This document shows positions 45,667-55,116 of a DNA stretch of 63,747 nucleotides, in pieces. Numbering within the stretch: position 1 is the stretch's first letter; each line of letters starts with the position of its first letter. The translations under genes and the position numbers were made by a program. The stretch comes from Phenylobacterium sp. (lineage in GTDB: Bacteria; Pseudomonadota; Alphaproteobacteria; Caulobacterales; Caulobacteraceae). The DNA lies in contig NZ_JAUYQL010000113.1 of NCBI RefSeq assembly GCF_030697305.1, positions 1 through 63,747 on the forward strand, in the 5' to 3' direction. The notes below the pieces were generated by a model that was not told the DNA's origin, did not search any database, and saw only the letters and a list, made by a program, of their open reading frames with translations.

Positions 45667-48600
45667 GCGACCCGCGCGTTGGCGGCTCCGGCGGATTCCC
45701 GATCTCCGCCTGGGCGATCCGTAATCCGGTCCCCGTGGCGGTATTGTTCATCGGCCTGGTTCTGGCGGGCGTGCTCGCCTACATGGCCCTGCCGATCAAG
45801 CAGTTCCCGAACATTCAGTTCCCCATCGTCGCCGTCACCGTCACCCAGAGCGGCGCGGCGCCCGGCGAGATGGAGACCCAGATCACCCGACCGATCGAGG
45901 ACGCCATCGCCAGCATCAGCGGGGCGAAGAACGTCACCTCGGTGGTGACTCAGGGCGTTTCCACGACCTCGATGGAATTCGAGATCGGCGAGGATTTACA
46001 GAAGAAGACCGACGAAGTCCGCTCGAAGATCGACCAGGCGCGCGCTCTGCTGCCTCGCGATGTCGACGAGCCGATCGTCCAGCAGGTCGAGATCGACTCC
46101 CTGCAGCCGATCCTGACCTATGCAGTAGAAGCGCCGGCGATGTCCGACGAAGAGCTGTCGTGGTTCATCGACGACACGGTGTCGCGCAGCCTGCAGGGCG
46201 CCAAGGGCGTAGCTCAGGTCAGCCGCGTCGGCGGCGTCAACCGTGAGATCAACATCCTCGTCGATCCGGACCGCCTGGCGGCCCGCGGCCTGACGGCGAC
46301 CCAGGTGAACAGCGCGTTGCGCGGTTTCCAGACCGACGCTCCGGGCGGGCGGGTGAACATCGGCGGTCGCGAGCAGACGCTCCGCGTGCTGGGCACCGTG
46401 CAGACCGTCGCGCAGATCCGAGACCTCACCATCCCCACCGGGACCGGCGGCTTCGTGCGCCTGGGCGACGTGGCCGACGTCGGCGACGGGGCGTCCGAGA
46501 CCCGCGGCTTCGCGCGGCTGAACGGCAGGCCGGTCGTGGGCTTCCAGGTTTCCAAGACCAAAGAGGCCAGCGACGTCGGCGCGGAGGACGCCGTCTCCAA
46601 GAAGATCGCTGAACTCTCCATGGCGAACCCAGGGCTGAAGTTCGCCAAGATCTTCTCCACGGTCGACGAGACCCGTGCGAGCTTCAGCGCCACCCAGCAT
46701 GTGTTGGCCGAAGGCATGCTGCTGGCCGCTCTTGTGGTGATGTTCTTCCTGCGTGACTGGCGGGCCACCCTGATCACCGCCGTGGCGATGCCGATCTCGC
46801 TGATCCCGACGTTCTTCGTGATGCAGCTCATGGGCTTTTCTCTGAACGTCGTGACCCTTCTGGCCCTGACCCTGGTCGTCGGCATCCTGGTCGACGACGC
46901 CATCGTCGAGATCGAGAATATCGAGAAACGGATCGCGCGCGGCGCGCGCCCGTTCGCCGCGGCGCTGGAAGGCGCCGACGCCATCGGCCTAGCCGTGGTG
47001 GCGACGACCATGGCCATCGTGGTGGTGTTCACCCCCGTCAGCTTCATGCCGGGCATCGTCGGCCAGTTCTTCCGCGAGTTCGGGATGACGGTGTCGGTGG
47101 CCGTGCTGTTCTCGTTGCTGACGGCGCGGCTCGTGACCCCGCTCATGGCGGCCTATCTGCTGAAGCCGGTCACTACGCCCCATGAGCGCAAACCTTTCGA
47201 GGGGCGCTACCGCAGGACCCTCGACTGGGCGCTCAAGCACAGGATCATCGCTACGGTGGTGGGCGCGCTGATGTTCTTCGGCTCGATCGGGCTCATCGCC
47301 TTCCTGCCTCAGGGGTTCCAGCCTCCCGGCGATCCCGACTACGTCTACGTGAACATCCAGGGCCCGCCTGGCGCGACCGCCGATCAAATGCAGGACATCG
47401 AACGCCGGCTCTCGGCCTTGCTGGAGAAGCAGCCCGAGGTGACCGCAGTGTTCGTGCAGATCGGCTCCACGGTCGCGACGTTCGGCCCCGGCGCTGGCGG
47501 CGGCGGCGGCGATCTTCGCAACGGCACGGCCACGGTGCTGCTCGATCCGAAGCGCAAGGTGTCGGGCGACGAGTTCCGGGCGCGGCTGCGCAGCGACCTG
47601 CGCGCCATTCCGGACGCGCGGATCAACTTCCTCGATTTCCAGGGCGCCGCCGGCTACCAGCAGGTGCTGACCAGTGACGATCCTGACGCGCTGCAACTCG
47701 CGGCGCTGGAACTGGAGCAGCAGATGCGGACGCTTCCGCAGCTCGCCGATCCCCGCCCGTCGAAACCGGCGGAAGGTCCTGAAATCGTCATCCGTCCGCG
47801 GGCCGAGGAAGCTGCGCGCCTGGGCGTTTCGTCCGACGCCATCGCCACCATCGCCCGGGTCGCCACGGTGGGCGACATTGACGCCAACGTCGCCAAGTTC
47901 AACGACGGCGAGCGTCGCGTGCCGATCCGCGTGCGACTGCCCGAAGACGCCCGCGCGGACATCGAACGGATCAAGGCGTTGCGCGTGCCGACCGCGTCCG
48001 GCGGCTCCACCACGCTGGGTAGCGTCGCCGACATCGACTTCCAGGCCGGTCCGGCGCGGATCGATCGGCTCAATCGCCAGCGCCAGATGACCGTCCAGGC
48101 CGAGCTCAATGGCGTTGAGATGGGCGATGCGCAGAAGGCCGTGAACCAGCTTCCGGTCATGAAGAAGCTGCCGCCGAGCGTGAAGCCGGCCGCGGTCGGC
48201 GACCAGGAGGCGATGCAGCAGCTGTTCGCCGGCTTCGGCGTGGCGCTGTTCGCCGGCGTATCGATGATCTACGGCGTGCTGGTGCTGCTGTTCCGCAGCT
48301 TCTTCAAGCCGATCGTGATCCTGTCGGCCCTGCCGCTGGCCGTGGGCGGGGCGTTCCTGGGCCTGTTGATCTTCAACCTGTCGCTCTCGATCCCCTCGAT
48401 GATCGGCTTCCTGATGCTGTTCGGCTTGGCGGCGAAGAACTCGATCCTGCTGGTCGAGTACGCCATCGAGCGAGAACGTGACGGCATGACGCAGCATGAG
48501 GCGCTGCTGGAAGCCTGCCGCGAGCGGGCTCGGCCGATCGTCATGACCACGCTGGCGATGGCCGCCGGCATGCTGCCGACGGCGCTGGCGCTGGAGAAGG

Positions 48601-48794
48601 GCGCGGAGTTCCGCCAGCCGATGGCGGTCGCCGTGATCGGCGGGTTGATCACCTCGACGATCCTGTCGCTGGTGCTGGTGCCAGTGGTCTACGAGTTCGT
48701 CGACGACTTCGAGCAGTGGCTGAAGCCCAGGCTGGCGCGGCTGGTCACGCCGCGCGAGGCCGCTCGCCAGGCGGCGCCGGAAGACAGGCTCTAG
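45663..48794 (+). CDS. RND multidrug efflux pump, inner-membrane transporter (AcrB/MexF-like)
   Basis: A 1043-residue HAE1-type RND permease. Twelve transmembrane helices and two large periplasmic loops are implied by the length. The proton-relay Asp pair is in LVVGILVDDAIVEIENIEKR (TM4), and the TM10-11 region has GLAAKNSILLVEYA. The operon has no regulator gene within it. Substrates cannot be named. Confidence 0.96.
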   Translation: MSDPRVGGSGGFPISAWAIRNPVPVAVLFIGLVLAGVLAYMALPIKQFPNIQFPIVAVTVTQSGAAPGEMETQITRPIEDAIASISGAKNVTSVVTQGVSTTSMEFEIGEDLQKKTDEVRSKIDQARALLPRDVDEPIVQQVEIDSLQPILTYAVEAPAMSDEELSWFIDDTVSRSLQGAKGVAQVSRVGGVNREINILVDPDRLAARGLTATQVNSALRGFQTDAPGGRVNIGGREQTLRVLGTVQTVAQIRDLTIPTGTGGFVRLGDVADVGDGASETRGFARLNGRPVVGFQVSKTKEASDVGAEDAVSKKIAELSMANPGLKFAKIFSTVDETRASFSATQHVLAEGMLLAALVVMFFLRDWRATLITAVAMPISLIPTFFVMQLMGFSLNVVTLLALTLVVGILVDDAIVEIENIEKRIARGARPFAAALEGADAIGLAVVATTMAIVVVFTPVSFMPGIVGQFFREFGMTVSVAVLFSLLTARLVTPLMAAYLLKPVTTPHERKPFEGRYRRTLDWALKHRIIATVVGALMFFGSIGLIAFLPQGFQPPGDPDYVYVNIQGPPGATADQMQDIERRLSALLEKQPEVTAVFVQIGSTVATFGPGAGGGGGDLRNGTATVLLDPKRKVSGDEFRARLRSDLRAIPDARINFLDFQGAAGYQQVLTSDDPDALQLAALELEQQMRTLPQLADPRPSKPAEGPEIVIRPRAEEAARLGVSSDAIATIARVATVGDIDANVAKFNDGERRVPIRVRLPEDARADIERIKALRVPTASGGSTTLGSVADIDFQAGPARIDRLNRQRQMTVQAELNGVEMGDAQKAVNQLPVMKKLPPSVKPAAVGDQEAMQQLFAGFGVALFAGVSMIYGVLVLLFRSFFKPIVILSALPLAVGGAFLGLLIFNLSLSIPSMIGFLMLFGLAAKNSILLVEYAIERERDGMTQHEALLEACRERARPIVMTTLAMAAGMLPTALALEKGAEFRQPMAVAVIGGLITSTILSLVLVPVVYEFVDDFEQWLKPRLARLVTPREAARQAAPEDRL

Positions 48795-48821
48795 CCGGCG
48801 CGCGCAGGCAGGCGATGGCGC

Positions 48822-48850
48822 TTGACTGTGCGGGCGGAGACCTGTTTACA
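48822..48850 (+). promoter_or_regulatory. Tentative promoter upstream of purA
   Basis: TTGACT at 48822-48827 lies 17 bases from TTTACA at 48845-48850, a good -35 with a poor -10. The 178-base region before purA shows nothing else I can name. Confidence 0.25.
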
Positions 48851-48972
48851 GGCGCGCGTCGTCGGCTGGCGAAGGGTTCGCAGCGGCGCGTGAAAATCGA
48901 TTCAAGTCCACCCGCCGAGGGCCTGTCGAAGGGCGTGGCTGGACCCGCTCGGCAGGCGGGGATCGCGTATCC

Positions 48973-50262
48973 ATGGCGAATGTGACAGTCATCGGCGGCC
49001 AGTGGGGCGACGAGGGCAAAGGCAAGGTTATCGACTGGCTGGCGAACCGCGCCGACGTCGTGGTGCGCTTCCAGGGCGGCAACAACGCCGGCCACACGAT
49101 CGTGGTCGGAGACACCACCTACAAGCTGTCGCTGCTGCCCTCAGGGGTGATCCAGGGCAAGCTGTCGTTCATCGGCAACGGCGTGGTCGTCGACCCGTGG
49201 TCGTTGCTCGACGAGATCGAGCGTGGCCGCGGGCAGGGCCTAGCGCTCACCCCGGACGTCCTGGTGCTGGCCGAGAACGCCACCCTGGTGCTGCCGCTGC
49301 ACCGCGATCTGGACGCGGCGCGCGAAGCCCGGGCGGGCGCCAACAAGATCGGCACCACCGGCCGCGGCATCGGCCCGGCCTATGAGGACAAGGTCGGCCG
49401 CCGCGCGATCCGTTTCGCAGACCTCACCGACCGCGAGGCGCTGGAAGGCAAGATCGAACGACTGCTGGCGCATCACGACGCCCTGCGCCTGGGCCTTGGC
49501 CTGCCGCAGGTCCAGCCGCACGAATTGCTGGCCCTCCTGCTGGATCTCGCGCCCAAGATCACCCCCTACGTCAAACCCGCCTGGAAGGTGCTGGGCGATG
49601 CGGTGAAGGACGGCAAGCGAGTGCTGTTCGAAGGCGCCCAGGCGACCCTGTTGGACGTCGACCACGGGACCTACCCCTATGTGACCTCGTCCAACACCGT
49701 CGCTGGCCAGGTGGCGGCTGGCTCCGGCGTCGGCCCCAAGGTCGGCGGCTATGTGTTGGGCATCGTCAAGGCCTACACCACGCGGGTCGGCGAAGGCCCG
49801 TTCCCGACTGAGCTGTCCGACGAGATCGGCCGCCGGCTGGGCGAGAAGGGCCATGAGTTCGGCACGGTCACCGGCCGCCCGCGGCGCTGCGGCTGGTTCG
49901 ACGCCGCTCTGGTGCGCCAGTCGATCGCCGTCGGCGGCGTCGAGGGCGTGGTGCTGACCAAGCTCGACATCCTCGACGGCTTCACCACCCTGAAGGTCTG
50001 CACGGGCTACACCCTGCGCGGCGTGGCGATCGACCACCTTCCGGCCGGCCTGCGGGATCAGGCCGCCCTGGAGCCGGTCTACGAAGAGCTCGAGGGCTGG
50101 AGCGGAAGCACACAGGGTGCGCGGTCCTGGAAGGATCTGCCGGCCAATGCGGTGAAGTATGTGCGCCGCATCGAAGAGTTGATCGGCGCGCCGGTGGTGT
50201 TGCTGTCCACCAGCCCGCAGCGGGACGACATCATCATGATGCGCGACCCCTTCCAGGGCTAA
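48973..50262 (+). CDS. purA: Adenylosuccinate synthetase
   Basis: A 429-residue enzyme making adenylosuccinate from IMP, Asp and GTP. The GTP site [16 protein letters not shown] and the catalytic [10 protein letters not shown] are intact, as are [20 protein letters not shown] and [11 protein letters not shown]. It starts at the ATG at 48973. Confidence 0.97.
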   Translation: MANVTVIGGQWGDEGKGKVIDWLANRADVVVRFQGGNNAGHTIVVGDTTYKLSLLPSGVIQGKLSFIGNGVVVDPWSLLDEIERGRGQGLALTPDVLVLAENATLVLPLHRDLDAAREARAGANKIGTTGRGIGPAYEDKVGRRAIRFADLTDREALEGKIERLLAHHDALRLGLGLPQVQPHELLALLLDLAPKITPYVKPAWKVLGDAVKDGKRVLFEGAQATLLDVDHGTYPYVTSSNTVAGQVAAGSGVGPKVGGYVLGIVKAYTTRVGEGPFPTELSDEIGRRLGEKGHEFGTVTGRPRRCGWFDAALVRQSIAVGGVEGVVLTKLDILDGFTTLKVCTGYTLRGVAIDHLPAGLRDQAALEPVYEELEGWSGSTQGARSWKDLPANAVKYVRRIEELIGAPVVLLSTSPQRDDIIMMRDPFQG

Positions 50263-50395
50263 GGCCCCACCCCTTCGTCTTTCGCCTCTCGGCGAAGTCC
50301 GCCCCGCTTCGCAGGGGAGGCGCGCGGACCGACGTCAAGGCGATCTTTACGATCCCCGGGCATCTTGCGGACACTACGCAAGGAGCCGGGCGCGG

Positions 50396-51211
50396 GTGTT
50401 CAACGAGGACTACAAGACCATCCAGCGTATGGCCCCGCTGCTGCAGCGGGTGCTGATCGTCGATCCGCAGCCGAGCGGGGCGCGGTTGATCGGCGATCTC
50501 ATGCGCAATATCGCCCATTCGCAGATCTGGATCGCAGCCAGCACGCCCAAGGCTCTGGGCGTGATCAAAAGCGTCGAGCCGCAAGTGATCTTCGTCGAAG
50601 CTTCTGGCCCCGGCGTGGATGGCGCGGACTTCACCCGCGCGCTTCGCCGCAGCGACCTGGCGGCGCGCCAGGCGCCAGTGATAATGGTCACCGCGAACGC
50701 GACTGCAGCCGGCATCATCGCCGCGCGCGACGCCGGCGTGCACGAATTCCTGCGCAAGCCGTTCACCACCAAGGACCTGCTGCGCCGCCTGGAGGCGATC
50801 ACGCTTCGGCCGCGCGACTGGATCGAGGCGGTGACCTACGTCGGACCCGATCGGCGGCGGTTCAACTCAGGCGACTACACCGGCGCGCTGAAGCGTCGCT
50901 CTGACGCACGCGCCACGCCGGATGCTGCCCGCATCCTGCAGGCCCTGAAGATTCTGAAATCGGCGGTGGGCGCGATCGAGGAGGATCCGGCCCAGGCGCT
51001 GCGTTCAATGCAGGCGCAGGCGGCGGACCTTCAGAAGGCGGCTGTGGCGGTGTCGGACATGAACCTGTCGACCGCCTCGGCGAACTTCCAGCGGTTCCTG
51101 ACCCAGGCTGCGGCCCGTGGCCCCCTGATCAGCGCCGAAGTCGCCAAGCACGCTCAGCCGCTGATCGACATGATGCCCAAGGAAGCCGGGCGCGACGCTG
51201 AAGCCGCCTGA
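50396..51211 (+). CDS. Receiver-like protein with Glu at the phosphorylation site
   Basis: A 271-residue protein. Residues about 18-135 have a CheY-like fold: VLIVDPQPSGARLI, the strand QVIFVEASGPGVDG, IMVTANA and HEFLRKPF. The residue in the phospho-acceptor position is Glu68 instead of Asp, and only one of the two N-terminal acidic residues (Asp23) remains; Thr99 and Lys121 are kept. The C-terminal half is helical and lacks a recognisable output domain. The start is GTG with AAGGAG upstream. It may act as a constitutively active or phosphorylation-independent protein. Confidence 0.8.
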   Translation: MFNEDYKTIQRMAPLLQRVLIVDPQPSGARLIGDLMRNIAHSQIWIAASTPKALGVIKSVEPQVIFVEASGPGVDGADFTRALRRSDLAARQAPVIMVTANATAAGIIAARDAGVHEFLRKPFTTKDLLRRLEAITLRPRDWIEAVTYVGPDRRRFNSGDYTGALKRRSDARATPDAARILQALKILKSAVGAIEEDPAQALRSMQAQAADLQKAAVAVSDMNLSTASANFQRFLTQAAARGPLISAEVAKHAQPLIDMMPKEAGRDAEAA

Positions 51212-51244
51212 GCCGACCGGCCCAGGCGTGTCCGTCGACAGCCG

Positions 51245-52138
51245 TCAGGCGTTGACCAGGTTGCGTTCCTCGGCGGCGGCCCGCATCGACTTCTGCAACT
51301 TCTCGAAGGCGCGGACCTCGATCTGACGCACCCGCTCGCGGCTGACGCCGTATTGCGAAGCCAGTTCCTCCAGCGTGGTCGGATCGTCCTTCAGGCGCCG
51401 TTCGGTGAGGATATGACGCTCACGGTCGGTGAGTTCGATCATCGCCTCTTCCAGCAGGCTCATGCGGATGGTGCGTTCCTCGTTGTCGGCGACCACCGTC
51501 TCTTGGCTGGGCGCGTTGTCGTCGGCTAGCCAATCCTGCCATTCGCTCTCGGAGTCCGAGCGCAGCGGCGCGTTCAGCGACGCGTCCGGCCCTGACAGGC
51601 GGCGATTCATCGAAATCACCTCCTCATCGAGCACGCCCAGTCGGGTGGCGATCAGCTTCACCTGGTCGGGGCGCATGTCCCCGTCCTCGAGCGCGGAGAT
51701 CTCGCTCTTGGCCTTGCGCAGGTTGAAGAACAGCTTCTTCTGCGCCGCCGTCGTGCCCATCTTCACCAGGCTCCAGGAGCGCAGAATGTATTCCTGGATC
51801 GACGCGCGGATCCACCACATGGCGTAGGTGGCCAGCCGGAAGCCCTTGTCGGGCTCGAACTTCTTCACCGCCTGCATCAGGCCTACATTGCCTTCGGAGA
51901 TGACCTCGCCGATCGGCAGGCCATAGCCGCGGTAGCCCATGGCGATTTTCGCCACCAGACGCAGGTGCGAGGTGACCAGACGATGTGCGGACTCCGGATC
52001 CTGATGCTCCTTCCACGCCTTGGCGAGCATGAACTCCTCGTCCCTGGCCAGCATCGGAAACTTGCGGATCTCGGAAAGATACCGGCTCAGGCCGCCTTCC
52101 GGCGACATCACGGCAAGGGCGCTAGCGCTCACGGCCAT
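51245..52138 (-). CDS. rpoH: RNA polymerase sigma-32 (heat-shock) factor
   Basis: A 297-residue sigma factor. Region 2 has LRLVAKIAMGYRGYGLPIGE and EKGFRLATYAMWWI-type sequence (here DKGFRLATYAMWW); the RpoH box QKKLFFNLR is present and separates it from housekeeping sigma; region 4 has EELASQYGVSRERVRQIE. The ATG at 52138 has AAGGGGA upstream. A heat-shock promoter upstream is expected but I could not find a convincing one. Confidence 0.96.
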   Translation of the reverse strand: MAVSASALAVMSPEGGLSRYLSEIRKFPMLARDEEFMLAKAWKEHQDPESAHRLVTSHLRLVAKIAMGYRGYGLPIGEVISEGNVGLMQAVKKFEPDKGFRLATYAMWWIRASIQEYILRSWSLVKMGTTAAQKKLFFNLRKAKSEISALEDGDMRPDQVKLIATRLGVLDEEVISMNRRLSGPDASLNAPLRSDSESEWQDWLADDNAPSQETVVADNEERTIRMSLLEEAMIELTDRERHILTERRLKDDPTTLEELASQYGVSRERVRQIEVRAFEKLQKSMRAAAEERNLVNA

Positions 52139-52346
52139 GTGCAAAATCCCCTTTTTCTATGGACGCCGGGGTCACACGCTTTACGCCGCGCGACACTGCC
52201 CGTCCCCTCCAACCTCTGAGATAAGCATTGGTTGCCCTCTGCAAAAGGGCGCGGGAGGCGGGTTTCCGGGTAAGTCCTACTATTCAACTCGGGTATTTCT
52301 ACTCCCTGACGCCGGAGTCATCAAGACCGCGTCAGGCGATGAAATC
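52139..52346. other. Leader region between rluD and rpoH
   Basis: This 208-base gap between two minus-strand genes is relatively AT-rich. It must hold the rpoH promoter and leader. On the minus strand, TTGCAGA followed 11 bases later by GCTTATCT is the best housekeeping-type candidate, and it is weak. I see no gene. Confidence 0.3.
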
Positions 52347-53369
52347 TTACAGCGCCGACAGCAGGGCTTCCAGCGCGGCGAGGTCGGCGGGCAGGGGGCT
52401 CTCGAAGCTCAACGTCTCGCCGGTCACCGGGTGGCGGAAGCCGAGTATCGCCGCATGGAGGGCTTGCCGGTGCAGGCCGGCCTGCTCCATAGCCCCCCGG
52501 ACGGCCGCCGAGGGCTGGCCCGAGCCATAGACGGGATCGCCGAGGCAGGGCGCGCCCTTGGACGCCAGGTGCACGCGAATCTGGTGGGTGCGGCCGGTTT
52601 CCAGGCGGCAGGACACGCGCGCGGCCAGCGGCCGGCCGGCGGGGCCGAAGGTGCGCTCCACCCGGTAGCCGGTGATCGCCTCTCGGCCGCCGGACTTCAA
52701 CAAGGCCATCTTCTTGCGGTCGTGAGGAGAGCGCCCGATGCGGCCCTCGATCACCCCACGCACCGGCGAGGGCGCGCCGCGGGTGAAGGCCACATAGGCG
52801 CGGTCGATGTCGTGGGCGGCGAACAGGGTCGACAGCCCACGGTGGGCGACGTCGTTCTTGGCGGCCACCAAAACCCCGGAAGTGTCCTTGTCGAGCCGGT
52901 GCACAATGCCCGGCCGCGCCACCCCGCCGACGCCCGAAAGGCTGTCGCCGCAGTGATGAAGCAACGCGTTGACCAGGGTGCCGCTCTCGTTGCCGGGCGC
53001 GGGATGGGCCGCCATGCCGGCCGGCTTGTCGACGACGATGAGGTGCTCGTCCTCGAACAGCACGACGAGAGGGATGTTCTCCGCGACAGGCTCGGCGGCG
53101 GTCGGGGCCGGGATCAGGATGGTGTAGTCGCCCGCCTGGGCCTTGACCGAGAGGTCGCGCATCGGCGCGCCGTCGCGGCTGACCATGCCCTTTGACATCA
53201 AAGCCTGCACGCGGGCGCGCGAAAGTTCCGGCAATTTGTCGGCGAGCGCCCGGTCGAGCCGGCCCGTGACTTCCTCACCGCCGAGGGTGACGATCCTCAA
53301 GCCCGGCTGATGCTCGGGGTCTTCGTCGTCTAACGGCTCGTCCGCATCGCCGGACGCGGTCGCGTTCAC
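52347..53369 (-). CDS. rluD: 23S rRNA pseudouridine synthase RluD
   Basis: A 340-residue enzyme. An acidic N-terminal tail is followed by an S4 domain (LDRALADKLPELSRARVQAL) and the RluA catalytic domain with the catalytic Asp in HRLDKDTSG. It modifies uridines in helix 69 of 23S rRNA. The start GTG at 53369 overlaps the stop of the HTH gene (GTGA). Confidence 0.93.
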   Translation of the reverse strand: MNATASGDADEPLDDEDPEHQPGLRIVTLGGEEVTGRLDRALADKLPELSRARVQALMSKGMVSRDGAPMRDLSVKAQAGDYTILIPAPTAAEPVAENIPLVVLFEDEHLIVVDKPAGMAAHPAPGNESGTLVNALLHHCGDSLSGVGGVARPGIVHRLDKDTSGVLVAAKNDVAHRGLSTLFAAHDIDRAYVAFTRGAPSPVRGVIEGRIGRSPHDRKKMALLKSGGREAITGYRVERTFGPAGRPLAARVSCRLETGRTHQIRVHLASKGAPCLGDPVYGSGQPSAAVRGAMEQAGLHRQALHAAILGFRHPVTGETLSFESPLPADLAALEALLSAL

Positions 53370-54283
53370 CCCTGCAGGTGTCCGCCCGTGCTCAAGCCGC
53401 GCGACAGGCTGTTGGCCCACGACGACAGCAGGAACAGCTCGCCCGCGCCGCTCTTCACGGCCTCGGGGCCGATATCGCGGATCAGGTGGCGACGGATATC
53501 CTCAGGCACCGAGCCGTCGGGCGCGGCGGGGTCGGAGGCCAGCAGCTCCTGGCAACGGGCGTCGTCGGCTTCGCAGTCGCCCGTCAGGTCGCCGATGCGC
53601 TCCAGCACCACCGGATAGGCCGACGGCGTTCGCGCCGCATTCAGCGCCGCGGCCAGGATCAGCCCATCGAGCTGGGTGGCCTTGTGCAGGGCCACGCCGT
53701 TGAAGATCAGGAACACCGGCGTCTGGCCGACGGTGTCGAACAGGATGGCGAAGAGCTGGCCCTCGACCGGCAGCATCCAGCCGTCGAACAGCAGGCCAGA
53801 GCCCCCCATGGTGAATTGCAGGATGCCGTCCGGCCCGCGGCGGATCATTCCGTGATCATGGAATAGTCGGCCCGGCATGGCGATCGAAGGGCGCGTCGAA
53901 CGCCAGAACCCCTCATAGGTGCCGGCGCGGCGTTCGGTGACCAGGCGCGCCAGGTCCAGACCGGGGAGCGGCAGGCCCACCGGGGCCACAGGCGGAGGGA
54001 TGTAACTGACGGTTGCGGGCGTCGGCGCCGGCTCGACGCCGAACACCCGGCCCAGCTCGTCGAGTTCGCGATCCCAGTGCAGCATCGTGAAGCCCGGCTG
54101 CCGCGAGGCGATCAGGCGGGTGAGGTTCTCGAGATTGTGGGCGGACGGGGTCACCGTGCCAGAAGCCCAGCGGCCGACCAGCGACTTGTCGACGCCAAGG
54201 TCGGCGGCCAGCCGACCGCGACTCATGGACAACGCTTTGAGCACCAAATCAAGCTTGGTGGGAAAGGCTACTGGTCCCGACAT
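53366..54283 (-). CDS. HTH (XRE-type) transcriptional regulator with an uncharacterised C-terminal domain
   Basis: A 305-residue protein. The N-terminal helix-turn-helix (KLDLVLKALSMSRGRLAADL, then DKSLVGRWASGTVTPSAHN) is XRE/Cro-like. The C-terminal ~200 residues carry an unrecognised domain with a beta-rich part (GGSGLLFDGWMLPVEGQLFA), probably sensory. It overlaps rluD and is divergent from an ECF sigma gene. A palindrome array begins 35 bases upstream of its start and is a candidate operator. Confidence 0.85.
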   Translation of the reverse strand: MSGPVAFPTKLDLVLKALSMSRGRLAADLGVDKSLVGRWASGTVTPSAHNLENLTRLIASRQPGFTMLHWDRELDELGRVFGVEPAPTPATVSYIPPPVAPVGLPLPGLDLARLVTERRAGTYEGFWRSTRPSIAMPGRLFHDHGMIRRGPDGILQFTMGGSGLLFDGWMLPVEGQLFAILFDTVGQTPVFLIFNGVALHKATQLDGLILAAALNAARTPSAYPVVLERIGDLTGDCEADDARCQELLASDPAAPDGSVPEDIRRHLIRDIGPEAVKSGAGELFLLSSWANSLSRGLSTGGHLQG

Positions 54284-54317
54284 GACGAGGGAACATTCCC
54301 CTCGAATCCTCGAAAAT

Positions 54318-54408
54318 GCAACCCGTTGCGCAACCGTTGCACGATTGCGTGCAACCCGTGTGCACGATCACTGCAACGGTTGCGCATGTCGTAGCCCGTC
54401 GCTGCAAC
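54318..54408. promoter_or_regulatory. Array of GCAAC-N-GTTGC palindromes between the HTH gene and an ECF sigma gene
   Basis: Three palindromes GCAAC-(1-2)-GTTGC lie at 54318-54329, 54330-54340 and 54373-54383, plus half-sites GCAAC at 54351 and 54404. The second and third are the cores of a 15-base inverted repeat, TGCGCAACCGTTGCA at 54327-54341 and its complement at 54372-54386. The first two abut. This is the arrangement of cooperative operator sites, most likely for the neighbouring HTH protein. Confidence 0.7.
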
Positions 54409-54458
54409 TGCGGCGCTTGCGCGCCCGGGCCTACAACACCGTCACCACGATCGGACAC

Positions 54459-54483
54459 CGTCAGGCGCGCTTCTTGCCTGACG
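54459..54483. promoter_or_regulatory. Inverted repeat upstream of the second ECF sigma gene
   Basis: CGTCAGGC at 54459-54466 and GCCTGACG at 54476-54483 form a perfect 8-base repeat with a 9-base centre, 47 bases before the start. No T-run follows. It could be a second operator or a hairpin in the leader mRNA. Confidence 0.45.
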
Positions 54484-54530
54484 AAGGTGCGGGCCCCGCA
54501 GGGCGGCCGGATTTGGGACGGGAAACTAAG

Positions 54531-55103
54531 ATGAGCGATACGTTCAGGCAGGAACTGGTGGCCCTCATCCCAAGGTTGCGAGGCCACGCGATGGCCCTGA
54601 CCGGGTCGAGCGCGGAAGCCGACGACCTGATCCAGGACACCATGGTTCGTGCCTGGCGCTTTCGAGAGGGTTTCCGCGAGGGCAGCAACCTGAACGCCTG
54701 GGTCAACAAGATTTTGCGCAACACCTTCTACACGAGCTCGGTCGCACGCCGGAATACGGTGCAGGATGTGGACGGCAAGTACGCCGCGGCCCTGACCTGC
54801 GACGCCGACCAGGAATGGCGGATGAAGTACTCCGACCTGACCCGCGCGCTGCAGTCGCTGACCCCGGAATCGCGGGACGCGCTGCTGCTGGTGGTCGCCG
54901 AAGGCCTCAGCTACGAGGACGCCGCCGAAATCAGCGGCTGCCCGGTCGGCACCATGAAGAGCCGCGTGAACCGCGCCCGTGAACGCCTGGCCGAACTGAT
55001 CGACGTCGATCTGCCCAAGGCCAACATGCGGGCCGGCCGCCGCCGGGCCGCCGCCGTCTCCGGCGCCGACAGCAAGTGGGCGCTCACCGCCAACGCGGCC
55101 TGA
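54531..55103 (+). CDS. ECF RNA polymerase sigma factor (second copy)
   Basis: A 190-residue ECF sigma factor. Region 2: GHAMALTGSSAEADDLIQDT; region 4: LSYEDAAEISGCPVGTMKSR. It is a paralogue of the factor at 39404, sharing MSD-F, DALLLVV and YEDAAEI-GC-VGT-KSR. The C-terminal extension after region 4 is basic (ANMRAGRRRAAA) and not in the first copy. GGGA lies upstream of the ATG. No anti-sigma gene is adjacent. Confidence 0.92.
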   Translation: MSDTFRQELVALIPRLRGHAMALTGSSAEADDLIQDTMVRAWRFREGFREGSNLNAWVNKILRNTFYTSSVARRNTVQDVDGKYAAALTCDADQEWRMKYSDLTRALQSLTPESRDALLLVVAEGLSYEDAAEISGCPVGTMKSRVNRARERLAELIDVDLPKANMRAGRRRAAAVSGADSKWALTANAA

Positions 55104-55116
55104 GCGCCATCCTCGC

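Noticed and set aside
48880..48930. tRNA-like T-loop (TTCAAGTCC) upstream of purA
   Set aside because: No matching acceptor stem, D-arm or anticodon arm can be drawn around it.
50263..50340. REP-like repeat after purA
   Set aside because: The stretch has short GC-rich inverted repeats (TCGCC...GGCGA), but I found no second copy in the window, so a repeat family is not supported.
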